DNA of 50,013 bases from Planctomycetota bacterium (lineage in GTDB: Bacteria; Planctomycetota; Phycisphaerae; Phycisphaerales; SM1A02). Positions within the stretch are counted from its first letter, which is position 1; each line of letters starts with the position of its first letter. Shown here in pieces: positions 15,819 to 24,009 of this stretch. The stretch covers positions 1 to 50,013 of the forward strand of contig VGYQ01000009.1 in NCBI GenBank assembly GCA_016872915.1, written 5' to 3'. The position numbers and the translations under genes were made by a program. The notes under the pieces are model-generated. The model did not search any database, had not been told where the DNA came from, and saw nothing but the letters and a program-made list of their open reading frames with translations.

Positions 15819-17483
15819 ATGCACTCCGTCTTTCTCGAGACCTTCGGCTGTCAGATGAACGAGCTCGACAGCGAGCTTGTGCGGGGGCAACTCTCCACGC
15901 TCGGCTACCGCTTCGTGAACGACCCTGCGGAGGCCCGGGTCGTCCTGTTCAACACCTGTTCGGTGCGCGAGCAGGCGGAACAGAAGGCCTACAGCCGGAT
16001 CGGGATTGTGGGCAAACGCAAGGCAGCCGGTGAAACGATCGTGCTTGGAGTCATCGGCTGCATGGCGGAGCGCGACGGAGTCGACCTGCTGCGCCGCCAT
16101 CCCCAAGTCGACCTGATGTGCGGTCCCGCCGAACTCGACCGTTTGCCGCAACTGATCGACAATGCTCTGCGCACGCAGTCGGCGGAAGACGCGATGGTGC
16201 TTTCGCGAGAGGAACGCACCGCACTCGCGGGCAACCGCAGCAGGCGTTCAAGCACCCTTGCCGCTGCCGAGGACAATCTCGAGACGCTCGATCTCTCGCG
16301 GGCGTTCGATGAAGAGTCGATCGGTGGCCTGCGCCGTAGCGCGCAGGTGCGTATCACCCGCGGGTGCAACAAGTTCTGCACCTACTGCGTGGTGCCCGCG
16401 ACGCGCGGCGCGGAGATCCATCGTCCACCCGATCACATCGTGGAGGAGTGCCGCAGGCTTGCCGAAGCGGGCGCACTCGAAGTCACGCTGCTCGGGCAGA
16501 CGGTCAACCATTACCGCTATGAACATGGGCTTGCGGTCACCGTCGATGGGCGACAGGCAGCGCAAGTCGGACCGGGGCTCACTGCGTTTCGCAGCGCACC
16601 GCCCGCCAGCTCACGCGTCACGACCTTTGCGCAGCTGCTGCGGCGAATCCACGACGAAGTACCGCAGATCCTGCGCCTGCGCTTTGTGACCAGTTACCCG
16701 CGGGATTTCGGCGACGATGTGCTCGCCGTCATGCGCGACTGTCCACGCGTGTGCAAGTATCTGCATATTCCTGCCCAAAGCGGTTCCGATCGGATCCTGA
16801 AGCTCATGAACCGCGGCTACTCACGCGGCGAGTATGTCGACTTCGTGCAGCGCGCGCTCGCGCTGGTGCCCGATGTGTGCATTGCTGGCGACATCATCGT
16901 CGGGTTCCCGACGGAGACGGACGATGACTTCGAGCAGACCTGCTCCCTCGTGCGCGAACTTCCCTTCAAGAACAACTTCATCTTCAAGTATTCGCCGCGA
17001 CCAGGCACGGTGGCCATCGATCGATTTGCCGATGATGTTCCGGACGCGGTGAAGCGCCTGCGCAACAACACGCTGCTGGCGATTCAGAGCGAGACATCTC
17101 GCCGAGTGCACGCCGCGTGGATCGGGCGCACGGTGGATGTGTTCTTCAGCGATGTGCGCGCGCCGCGCATCAGCCACAATCAAAGCAAAGACGAAACGAC
17201 ACACACAAGCGCAGGCACACATGCGAGCCTCATGGAACTGCCACAGTTCTCCGCTGCGGGGAGCGTGCGCGTTGATCCAGTGCGCACGGAACCAAACCAA
17301 CCAGATGATTCTGGCTCCACGTGCTGGCAAGCAGTGGGTCGAACCAGTGGCGATCTCATTTGCTCTGCATTTGCATCAGACGAGTCTGCAGCAAAAAAAC
17401 TTGTTGGAACACTTAAAAAAATGCAAATTATTTCATCAGGGCCGCTTTTGTTGCGTTTGAGTGCCGTTTCGGAGGAGTCTTGA
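15819..17483 (+). CDS. miaB: tRNA-2-methylthio-N6-dimethylallyladenosine synthase MiaB
   Basis: Radical-SAM methylthiotransferase acting on A37 of tRNAs. The N-terminal UPF0004 domain has the three cluster cysteines (C11 in TFGCQMN, C47 in NTCSVRE, C81 in IGCMAE). The radical-SAM cluster is RGCNKFCTYC (C183, C187, C190). A C-terminal TRAM-like region follows. At 554 aa it is about 100 residues longer than usual. Extra sequence lies after LLGQTVNHY (about 225-265) and within the C-terminal region (an insertion rich in Thr/Ser/Asn around 455-500). The active-site residues are intact, so I expect a working enzyme. Confidence 0.93.
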   Translation: MHSVFLETFGCQMNELDSELVRGQLSTLGYRFVNDPAEARVVLFNTCSVREQAEQKAYSRIGIVGKRKAAGETIVLGVIGCMAERDGVDLLRRHPQVDLMCGPAELDRLPQLIDNALRTQSAEDAMVLSREERTALAGNRSRRSSTLAAAEDNLETLDLSRAFDEESIGGLRRSAQVRITRGCNKFCTYCVVPATRGAEIHRPPDHIVEECRRLAEAGALEVTLLGQTVNHYRYEHGLAVTVDGRQAAQVGPGLTAFRSAPPASSRVTTFAQLLRRIHDEVPQILRLRFVTSYPRDFGDDVLAVMRDCPRVCKYLHIPAQSGSDRILKLMNRGYSRGEYVDFVQRALALVPDVCIAGDIIVGFPTETDDDFEQTCSLVRELPFKNNFIFKYSPRPGTVAIDRFADDVPDAVKRLRNNTLLAIQSETSRRVHAAWIGRTVDVFFSDVRAPRISHNQSKDETTHTSAGTHASLMELPQFSAAGSVRVDPVRTEPNQPDDSGSTCWQAVGRTSGDLICSAFASDESAAKKLVGTLKKMQIISSGPLLLRLSAVSEES

Positions 17484-17630
17484 TTGCTGCATTGGCGATT
17501 TATTAACTGAATTTTTCTCAAACAAAATTTGATCATGGCGAATTCTGAGGCATGTTGACGCTGCCTCGGAGAGATCGGAAAAGGGTGTGTCGGTGTTCTA
17601 TTCCTTCCCTTTTTTCGAAAGGCCTCTCTT
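17484..17630. other. Intergenic region with local AT-rich tract
   Basis: 147 nt, clearly richer in A/T than the surrounding genes (TTTATTAACTGAATTTTTC near 17500). It must hold the promoter of the PEP-CTERM-like gene. A TTGACG occurs at about 17553, but I see no good -10 at 16-18 nt from it. Confidence 0.4.
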
Positions 17631-18311
17631 ATGAAATCTCTGGCAATGCTTGGCGTGGCTGCTCTGGTGGCATCATCGGCATCAGCTGCGTTCACCGGTT
17701 TCTCTGTCGAACGCGCAATTACCGCGGAAGGCAACACCCAGTACAAGATCTATGCGAACTGGGACCAAAACAATGCGGTCATGCTCAACGCATTCAATTT
17801 CACCCAAATGTCGGGAGCGCTCAACGCCCGTCATCAGGACGCTGGCGAAGATGCCGACGGGAATCCGCTCGGCTCTTGGAGCGCGGGTGTGAACCTGTTG
17901 GGTACTGCCGCGCGCAACAACGACTCGTGGGTTACGGTCAGTGGTAGCGGCACGTCGGGTGGTAACGACACGGCGCTCGACCCGAGCTTCAACTTTCCCG
18001 CCGGCAGCACGGACCGCTCCTTCATTCCCGTAAACGGTGGTTGGTACGACGCTACGCCGGGCGCTCCAAACCTGGTGCTGGCTGGTGGAAGCCAAGGCGG
18101 ATACCGGATGCTGCTGATGCAAATCGTTCGCAGCGGCTCTGGCAATGATCCCATTGCAACCTTCGGATTCACCGTTGGTTGGAAGCTTGCTGGCACCACG
18201 ACCGCGCTGTTCGCGGGTGCTGGTCAGTCCATCTCCATCGGCGTCCCAGCCCCTGGCGCGATTGCGCTGCTCGGACTCGCTGGTATGGCCGCTCGCCGTC
18301 GTCGCGGTTGA
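17631..18311 (+). CDS. Exported protein with PEP-CTERM-like sorting signal
   Basis: A 226-aa protein with a clean Sec signal peptide (MKSLAMLGVAALVASSASA, cleavage near residue 19), a Gly/Asn/Ser-rich body without cysteines, and a C-terminal signal: PAPGA, then a hydrophobic stretch (IALLGLAGMAA) and an RRRR tail ending in Gly. This is the planctomycete form of PEP-CTERM, processed by an exosortase/archaeosortase that is not in the window. AAAGG about 10 nt before the ATG is a weak ribosome site. The function of the body is unknown. A strong terminator follows. Confidence 0.8.
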   Translation: MKSLAMLGVAALVASSASAAFTGFSVERAITAEGNTQYKIYANWDQNNAVMLNAFNFTQMSGALNARHQDAGEDADGNPLGSWSAGVNLLGTAARNNDSWVTVSGSGTSGGNDTALDPSFNFPAGSTDRSFIPVNGGWYDATPGAPNLVLAGGSQGGYRMLLMQIVRSGSGNDPIATFGFTVGWKLAGTTTALFAGAGQSISIGVPAPGAIALLGLAGMAARRRRG

Positions 18312-18419
18312 TCCCGCGGCTCGGCAAGAGAGGTATCGCCGACAGAGGTCGGTCAGATCCTCAAACGGGTCGTGGGCTCGCAAGAGCACGCGAACCCCAA
18401 AAAATTGGGAAGCGACACA

Positions 18420-18458
18420 AGCCCACCACCTTCGGGTGGTGGGCTTCTTCCTTTTTTG
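18420..18458 (+). terminator. Intrinsic terminator after the PEP-CTERM-like gene
   Basis: Perfect 10-bp GC-rich stem GCCCACCACC / GGTGGTGGGC (18421-18430 and 18435-18444, plus an A-T pair) with a TTCG tetraloop, followed by TCTTCCTTTTTT. One of the clearest terminators in the window. Confidence 0.92.
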
Positions 18459-18756
18459 GAGGCCGCATTCTCCCCAATCCCATCAGCCGCTCTGCCCGGA
18501 CTCCACCCCTCAGCCAACGCTAGTGCGCTTGCGCTAGCCGTGCGTCTTGTGAATCGAACCTTGGTGTGGTTCACGCGAGATCATTCGCAAAAAAGATAGA
18601 ATTTTGATCACGCTCAGTTGTCCATGGGGACGACTGGGGCTACTGTTATCCTGCCGCGACCTGGCGTGTTTTTGGTACGCGACTGTGTCCCATGGCTTGT
18701 AGCCGCAGATTGCACTCCGCAGGTTTCACAGAACAATTGTTTGGAGGCCTTGAAAA
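18459..18756. other. Intergenic/leader region before the 18757 gene
   Basis: Together with the preceding 147 nt this is the longest non-coding stretch in the window (18312-18756). It holds a small imperfect hairpin (GCTA...GCGC-TT-GCGC-TAGC, 18519-18537), an inverted GAACC/GGTTC pair (18556-18572), a promoter at 18618-18646 and a roughly 100-nt leader ending in GGAGG. I find no known riboswitch or RNA gene. Confidence 0.5.
18618..18646 (+). promoter_or_regulatory. Sigma-70-type promoter of the 18757 gene
   Basis: TTGTCC (18618-18623), a 17-nt spacer, then TACTGT (18641-18646). The start of transcription would be near 18653, giving a 5' leader of about 104 nt, unusually long for this window. 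Confidence 0.55.
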
Positions 18757-20214
18757 ATGAAGATTGGAACGCTCTTTGGATCTCTCGCGCTCGGTGGTCT
18801 CGCTGTTCTCATCGGTCAGATGAATGCGACTGCGGTCCCGCAGGGCGAGAGCGACGGAGGGTTAGCCAGTGGGGGTGGACCTGACGTAGTGACGGGCTCC
18901 ATCCCCGATGTCGCGCGCTATGCGCCTGGCACCTTCAACGGCGTGGAGTATGCCTCCTATGCCATCGGAACAACAAGCTGCAACATCGGAACGACCCAGC
19001 TGCTGTGGCAACCGATGCCGAGCACGCTCCACCCAGTCATTTCGCAGAACATGTACAGGTATTCGAACGGTCGCTTCGAGCAAGTCGGCATGAGTTGGAT
19101 CAAGCACGGATTCTGTGCCTTACAGCAGACCCTTTGTGGCACCTGCACTCCAGCCGGTTCCGGCTGCCCGACGGTTCTGGGCGTCGGCTGCTCAGACCCG
19201 TACACCGCCAGCCTGAACGGTGATCAGGGCGACCTGAAGAGTCGACGCGGTGTGAATGCAACGACGGGAGTGTTTGGGTCAAATTACTCGGATCCCACCG
19301 CCGAATCCGCAGAGCCAACTTCTCTGCGAGAACGCCTGCGCGTGAGGAGGAGCGACTTGAATCCCACCACGAATCCGGGCGCCCAGTATTTTGTGGAAGG
19401 TCATTACATTCATGTGGACGATGCGGGGGGCAACAACGATGACAACAACTGCTCATACCGAAAGTTCACCGTCGGTTCAACGTGGAGCACGACGCAGGGC
19501 TATCCGCTGACATACAGCGGCGGCACACTCGTGCAGCAACCAGCCATCAATGCATGGCAGACGATTCAGTCGGACGTTGTCACTCGGGAATATGACGTAG
19601 CTGGTGACGGGCGTTTTATTCTTGCATACCGAACGAGCGATAACGGCAACGGGACTTGGCACTACGAGTACGCGGTGTTCAATTTGAACAGCCATCGCTC
19701 AGGTGGCTCTTTCAGCATCCCTGTCCCCAACGGTGTTGTTGTAAGCAACATCGGATTCCGAAGCCCGGAGTATCACTCGGGCGATCAGAAGGCTGGAACC
19801 GCCGGCTACAACCAGAACACTGCGTGGACGGCAACGGTTGCCGACGGAGCGATCACTTGGTCGGGCGTGCCGTTTGCAACCGACCAGTCTGCAAACGCCA
19901 TCCGCTGGTCAACCATGTTCAACTTCCGCTTCGATGCGAACCAGCCGCCGCAGGCTGCCAACGCGACGCTTGGGCTGTTTCGCCCTCCAACGACGGCGAG
20001 CACTCCCATTGTGGTTCCCATGGGCTCGCGGGGACCAAGTGCGCCGCCGCCGCCGTCGAATCCCGCCGACCTCAACAACGACGGCACGGTGAATGGTGCC
20101 GACTTGGCACTACTGCTCGGCAACTGGGGCAACCCAGGTACGGGCGACATTGACTCGAGCGGCGTCGTGGACGGTGCAGACTTGGCGGCGCTCCTGAGCG
20201 CTTGGATCGGCTAA
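18757..20214 (+). CDS. Secreted protein with C-terminal dockerin-like module
   Basis: A 485-aa exported protein of unknown function. Signal peptide MKIGTLFGSLALGGLAVLIG, cleavage probably after NATA (about 26). The body has several cysteine pairs (near 120-145: FCALQQTLCGTCTPAG) and a Thr/Ser/Asn-rich beta-type composition. A Pro-rich linker (SAPPPPSNPA) leads to two calcium-loop-like repeats at the very end: DLNNDGTVNGADLALLLGNW and DIDSSGVVDGADLAALLSAW. The module is the dockerin-like ending common in Phycisphaerae and probably retains or anchors the protein at the cell surface. GGAGG lies 11 nt before the ATG. A terminator follows directly. Confidence 0.8.
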   Translation: MKIGTLFGSLALGGLAVLIGQMNATAVPQGESDGGLASGGGPDVVTGSIPDVARYAPGTFNGVEYASYAIGTTSCNIGTTQLLWQPMPSTLHPVISQNMYRYSNGRFEQVGMSWIKHGFCALQQTLCGTCTPAGSGCPTVLGVGCSDPYTASLNGDQGDLKSRRGVNATTGVFGSNYSDPTAESAEPTSLRERLRVRRSDLNPTTNPGAQYFVEGHYIHVDDAGGNNDDNNCSYRKFTVGSTWSTTQGYPLTYSGGTLVQQPAINAWQTIQSDVVTREYDVAGDGRFILAYRTSDNGNGTWHYEYAVFNLNSHRSGGSFSIPVPNGVVVSNIGFRSPEYHSGDQKAGTAGYNQNTAWTATVADGAITWSGVPFATDQSANAIRWSTMFNFRFDANQPPQAANATLGLFRPPTTASTPIVVPMGSRGPSAPPPPSNPADLNNDGTVNGADLALLLGNWGNPGTGDIDSSGVVDGADLAALLSAWIG

Positions 20215-20263
20215 GGTTGGGCAGAATCGCGCTTTCGAGGCGCCTTTCGGAACTGATTCCTCA

Positions 20264-20297
20264 CCGCCCTCGGATTTTCCCGAGGGCGGTTTTATTT
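20264..20297 (+). terminator. Intrinsic terminator after the 18757 gene
   Basis: Perfect 10-bp stem CCGCCCTCGG / CCGAGGGCGG (20264-20273 and 20280-20289), loop ATTTTC, then TTTTATTT. Confidence 0.92.
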
Positions 20298-20341
20298 GGT
20301 GTAATTGTTCGCTGGAAAGTGGCGCAATCGTAGATCGCTCG

Positions 20342-20347
20342 TATCTT
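20342..20347 (+). promoter_or_regulatory. -10-like element for the metalloprotease gene
   Basis: TATCTT, 8 nt before the ATG at 20356, with TCATTACC between: no ribosome site, so leaderless or nearly so. Confidence 0.45.
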
Positions 20348-20355
20348 TCATTACC

Positions 20356-22668
20356 ATGAGACTTCTCCTTCAAAAGCACCGTGGCCTGGGCGTCCTTTGC
20401 CTGCTGGGGATCGTTGGTGTCTCTGTTCTTCAGGCGGGCCTTGCGAGCGCCGAAGTCACCCGCAAAGGAAGTCCGCGTGCCGTAGCCGGCGATGTGCTCC
20501 AGATCGCGGAGCTGTCGGCGTTCACAGCCTTCGCCCCAAATCTGCCAGATGCGCTCCCCGCCCAGTTTCGCTTTATGGCGCCGATTGCCGGCACGGATGT
20601 AACGATCACCGTCGACAAGCACTCCTGCCGATCCGACACGTTCAAGGTGCTGGTGGACGGCGGCGATGGCAAGTTGACGCGCGTCGCAGATCCCGTGGTC
20701 CGCACATACAAGGGCGCGATCGCAAACCGACCTGGAACGATTGTCACAGGATCGCTTCTGGAGAGCGGATTCAGCGGGATCGTCCACCTGGAGGATGGAA
20801 CAGACTGGGCGATTCAGCCTCTGTCGGATTTCCGCCGCGATGTCACAGTCGGAGATCCGCGACATATCGCCTACGCAGCATCGGATGCGATTCCAGATGG
20901 TCGCGGCTGCGCGTTCGGGCGACGCGGCTTCGAGCGCTTTGGAGTGCCACCCGTGGATGGTGGTGGCGCCGGCGGTGATGAGGGCGGTCTGGCGGGCGGA
21001 ACGCCAGGACAGGTGACCATTTCCTGCGAGACGGACCACGAGTTCTTCCAGAAGAACAGTTCAAGCGTTGTGAACACGGTCAACGATGTGGAGTTGATCA
21101 TCTCCAATGTGAACACCATCTATGACCGAGATGCGAATGTCACTCACGAACTCGGAACGATCGTGATCCGTTCCAATGCGGCCGACCCCTACAACGGCAC
21201 CACAATCGATGCACGCTTGGATGAGTTTGGGAACAAGTGGGCCTCGGCACCAGAGTCGGGCATCTTCCGAAACATCTCGCACTTCTTTTCTGGCTACAAC
21301 TACTCGGGTGGCACGATTGGCTTGGCATATCTCGGCGGAGTCTGCGCGGGCATCAATGCGACTCAGTACGGAGTGGTGGAGAGCCGATACACAACGGCCC
21401 TCGCCTTCCGAATTTCGCTGAGCACCCATGAACTCGGGCACAACTGGGACTGCACGCACTGCGACAGCCAAGGTTCGGCCAATTGCAACATCATGTGCTC
21501 GAGCAATGGTGGGTGCGGTGGCATCAGCGGATCCAACCTGAGACTCAACACCTTCAGCGTGAGCGAGCTGAACACGTGGAGAAATCAGGTTTCCTGTGAC
21601 TTTGTGCGTCCCGTGGCTGTCACGCCGCCATTCACCGAGACCTTCACGACCACGTCCCTCTCCACGGATCGCTTTACCTACAGCGACGGTGCCAGCGTGA
21701 ACACAGCCGCGCAGAATGAGCCGACCGCCCCCTATTCACTCAATCTGAACTCCACGGGCAGCAACACATACGACGACGATGAAGTTCGCACGAACACCAT
21801 CAATCTGGCTGGCACGAACTCGGCGACTGCCGCTTACAAAGTGCAACGAATCGGTGTCGAGTCGGGCAAGACATTCGCCGTGGAATACTTGAACAACAGT
21901 CTTGATTGGACCCCCTTGAACACCATCACTTCGGATGGTTCCAACCAAACCACGTTTACAAACTTCGAACATGCACTGCCGGCCAATGCTCGGCACGCCG
22001 CATTCCGCCTGCGTTTCCGCCCGGATGGCACTGATTCGACCGACAACTGGTACGTCGATGACATCAGCGTCTTCACCGTTGCCACGCCACCCGCACCTGC
22101 CAACGACGAGTGCGTGGCAGCCATCACGATCAACACCGGAAACACCACCTTCAATACCTCGAATGCCACGGATACAGCCCTCCCAGTGCCGACGACCTGC
22201 ACCGCGAATGGTGATGGCGTGATTGTGAAGGACATCTGGTACAAGTACGTGGCCCCTGTGAGCGGCAGCACAACCGTTTCGACATGCGGGCTCGCGTCCT
22301 TCAATACGCGGATTGCGGTGTACGGACCAGTCGCCGATTGCCCAGGCATTTCGACCACGGTCCGCGCGTGCAATGATGACGGTACAGGCTGTGCGTCGGG
22401 TACGTCGTCGGTGGCGTTCACCTCCCTCATCGGCGCTACCTATTACCTGCGTGTCGGGGGCGCAACAGCAGGTGGAACTGGCACGTTGGCAGTCACCGCC
22501 ATTGACTGCGCCGCCGATCTGAACAACGATCTATTCACCGACGCTGCAGACCTCGCCGCAATGCTCGCCAACTGGAACAATTCGGGACAGGGCGATCTCG
22601 ACAGCAGCGGAACCGTGGACGGATCCGATTTGGCGGCGCTGCTTGGTGCTTGGGGCCCCTGCAACTGA
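20356..22668 (+). CDS. Secreted M12-like zinc metalloprotease with dockerin-like C-terminus
   Basis: A 770-aa exported protease. Signal peptide (LGVLCLLGIVGVSVLQAGLASA), then a propeptide-like region of about 200 residues. The catalytic domain holds the zinc motif HELGHNWDCTHC (HExxHxxxxxH) near residue 360, with a Cys-rich segment downstream (CNIMCSSNGGCGG) as in reprolysin/adamalysin-type enzymes. A beta-rich region (TFTTTSLSTDRFTYSDG) and a domain opening NDECVAAITINTG, of the kind found as a repeated extracellular module in this phylum, follow. The end is a dockerin-like pair whose last words are LLGAWGPC. The first loop lacks the usual Gly (DLNNDLFTD). Likely a surface-held or secreted protein-degrading enzyme. 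Confidence 0.85.
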   Translation: MRLLLQKHRGLGVLCLLGIVGVSVLQAGLASAEVTRKGSPRAVAGDVLQIAELSAFTAFAPNLPDALPAQFRFMAPIAGTDVTITVDKHSCRSDTFKVLVDGGDGKLTRVADPVVRTYKGAIANRPGTIVTGSLLESGFSGIVHLEDGTDWAIQPLSDFRRDVTVGDPRHIAYAASDAIPDGRGCAFGRRGFERFGVPPVDGGGAGGDEGGLAGGTPGQVTISCETDHEFFQKNSSSVVNTVNDVELIISNVNTIYDRDANVTHELGTIVIRSNAADPYNGTTIDARLDEFGNKWASAPESGIFRNISHFFSGYNYSGGTIGLAYLGGVCAGINATQYGVVESRYTTALAFRISLSTHELGHNWDCTHCDSQGSANCNIMCSSNGGCGGISGSNLRLNTFSVSELNTWRNQVSCDFVRPVAVTPPFTETFTTTSLSTDRFTYSDGASVNTAAQNEPTAPYSLNLNSTGSNTYDDDEVRTNTINLAGTNSATAAYKVQRIGVESGKTFAVEYLNNSLDWTPLNTITSDGSNQTTFTNFEHALPANARHAAFRLRFRPDGTDSTDNWYVDDISVFTVATPPAPANDECVAAITINTGNTTFNTSNATDTALPVPTTCTANGDGVIVKDIWYKYVAPVSGSTTVSTCGLASFNTRIAVYGPVADCPGISTTVRACNDDGTGCASGTSSVAFTSLIGATYYLRVGGATAGGTGTLAVTAIDCAADLNNDLFTDAADLAAMLANWNNSGQGDLDSSGTVDGSDLAALLGAWGPCN

Positions 22669-23360
22669 CGCAAAGGCTTTCGCATAACACACCTCGGGCT
22701 CGCACGGACCCGCTCGCTTGGACCGCAGTTGGGCTTGGTGCTGTGGCATGCTGCCCTCTTGCAGCGCTCGGAGGCTTTCTCACTGGCATACTCTCGCTGA
22801 TACGCATTCGACGGTCAGCCGGGCTGCTGGGGGGTACACGCGTTGCATGGCTGGGTGTCGCTCTCTCACTCGTCATCGGCGCGACATCTCTGCTCGTTGC
22901 AGAGCGCATTCAGGCGGCGCAGCTCACGGGCAATGTCTCAGATGTTCGAAGTGCGGTGGAGCAAACCCTCGGCGGCGGCCTCGATGCTTCCGCTTGGTGG
23001 ATCCCCGATACACATGCTGGATTGCCCGACTTCCAACGCGAGATGTCCGCGCTTCTCGCGCCCATCAAGGTGGGCGCGACAACACAAACGGAGACACTGG
23101 TCGGGAATCCGCCCATGGGCCGCTTCCGTCTGGTCGTACAGACCAGATCTGGGGATGCGATCGCGTCGGTCGAGGCACTGCTGATCACGGACTGGAACAC
23201 CTGGCTTCCCGGGCCACGCCTGCAAAGTATCGAGATCGCCATGCCGCGCGGCACAGCCGAAACATCGTCGGATTCAGCGCAGTCGTCCGATCTTGCAACC
23301 GTGCGTTTCCCGCGCGTTGACCATCATGAGGCGGGTGCTACCCTGCCACGTGATGGCTGA
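22650..23360 (+). CDS. DUF4190-like membrane protein, paralogue of the next gene
   Basis: Up to 236 aa; the start is unclear (TTG at 22650 is the best in-frame option and overlaps the protease gene by 19 nt). Two closely spaced membrane segments near the N-terminus (AVGLGAVACCPLAALGGFLT and VAWLGVALSLVIGATSLL), separated by an Arg-rich loop, match DUF4190. The rest is a soluble, presumably extracytoplasmic domain. It overlaps the following paralogue by 8 nt. Function unknown; its place in front of an Mla-type ATPase suggests an envelope role, which is inference. Confidence 0.6.
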   Translation: MGPLQLTQRLSHNTPRARTDPLAWTAVGLGAVACCPLAALGGFLTGILSLIRIRRSAGLLGGTRVAWLGVALSLVIGATSLLVAERIQAAQLTGNVSDVRSAVEQTLGGGLDASAWWIPDTHAGLPDFQREMSALLAPIKVGATTQTETLVGNPPMGRFRLVVQTRSGDAIASVEALLITDWNTWLPGPRLQSIEIAMPRGTAETSSDSAQSSDLATVRFPRVDHHEAGATLPRDG

Positions 23361-24009
23361 ATCCGACACCTTCATCCCAGCCGACTTCGATGCGCCGCGC
23401 CCCATCAGCAAGGCTTCCGTGGCGTCGCTTGTGCTCTCGCTGGTCTTCTGCTGTCCGCTCACCTCCCTCGCTGGGATCGTGACCGGCCTCATTGCGCTTT
23501 TTGGCAGTGGACAACGAATGACAGGGAAGTGGCTCGCGGTCCTCGGCATCCTGCTTGGTGTTGCAGGGCTGTCGCTGCAAGGCGCGGCCAGCGTGTTCGG
23601 CTTCAACGCGGTCGTCAAACCCATTCTTGTTGGTCCGCAAACTGCGATCATCGCAGGCCAAGCGGGAGACATCACCGCATTCCGCGACTCGTTCATTCCC
23701 ATCAGCGATGCGAAGGGTGGCTCAGAGGCGGCGGCGAGTGCCTTCATTCAGGAACTGACCAACCGCTACGGAACGCTCAAGAGCGCTGCGCTTGATCAGA
23801 ACTCTGCGCCGACGACACCGAAGTCGGGTACTCGAGTCTTTGAGAGCGAGTATCTGCTTGACTTCAACAAGGGACGCATCCGCGCACGCTGCAGCATGGA
23901 GATCGCCGATTCGAAGGATCAACTGACCATGAAGCTGATCGCGGTCGAAATCACCGATTCGCAGTACGGCAATCTCGCCTATCCGGCGACCGTGGAGAGC
24001 GTGCCATGA
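23353..24009 (+). CDS. DUF4190-like membrane protein
   Basis: 218 aa from the ATG at 23353. The N-terminus (MAESDTFIPADFDAPRP) is cytoplasmic, then two membrane segments (VASLVLSLVFCCPLTSLAGI and WLAVLGILLGVAGLSLQG) with a short polar loop as in DUF4190, then a soluble domain of about 120 residues that reads like a small alpha/beta fold and ends in ESVP. Similar in plan to the gene before it, so probably an old tandem duplication. It ends in an ATGA overlap with the ATPase gene, implying joint expression. Confidence 0.7.
   Translation: MAESDTFIPADFDAPRPISKASVASLVLSLVFCCPLTSLAGIVTGLIALFGSGQRMTGKWLAVLGILLGVAGLSLQGAASVFGFNAVVKPILVGPQTAIIAGQAGDITAFRDSFIPISDAKGGSEAAASAFIQELTNRYGTLKSAALDQNSAPTTPKSGTRVFESEYLLDFNKGRIRARCSMEIADSKDQLTMKLIAVEITDSQYGNLAYPATVESVP

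Noticed and set aside
15747-16151. N-terminal extension of FtsW
   Set aside because: Antisense to miaB and hydrophilic; the first real membrane helix begins just after the GTG at 15746.
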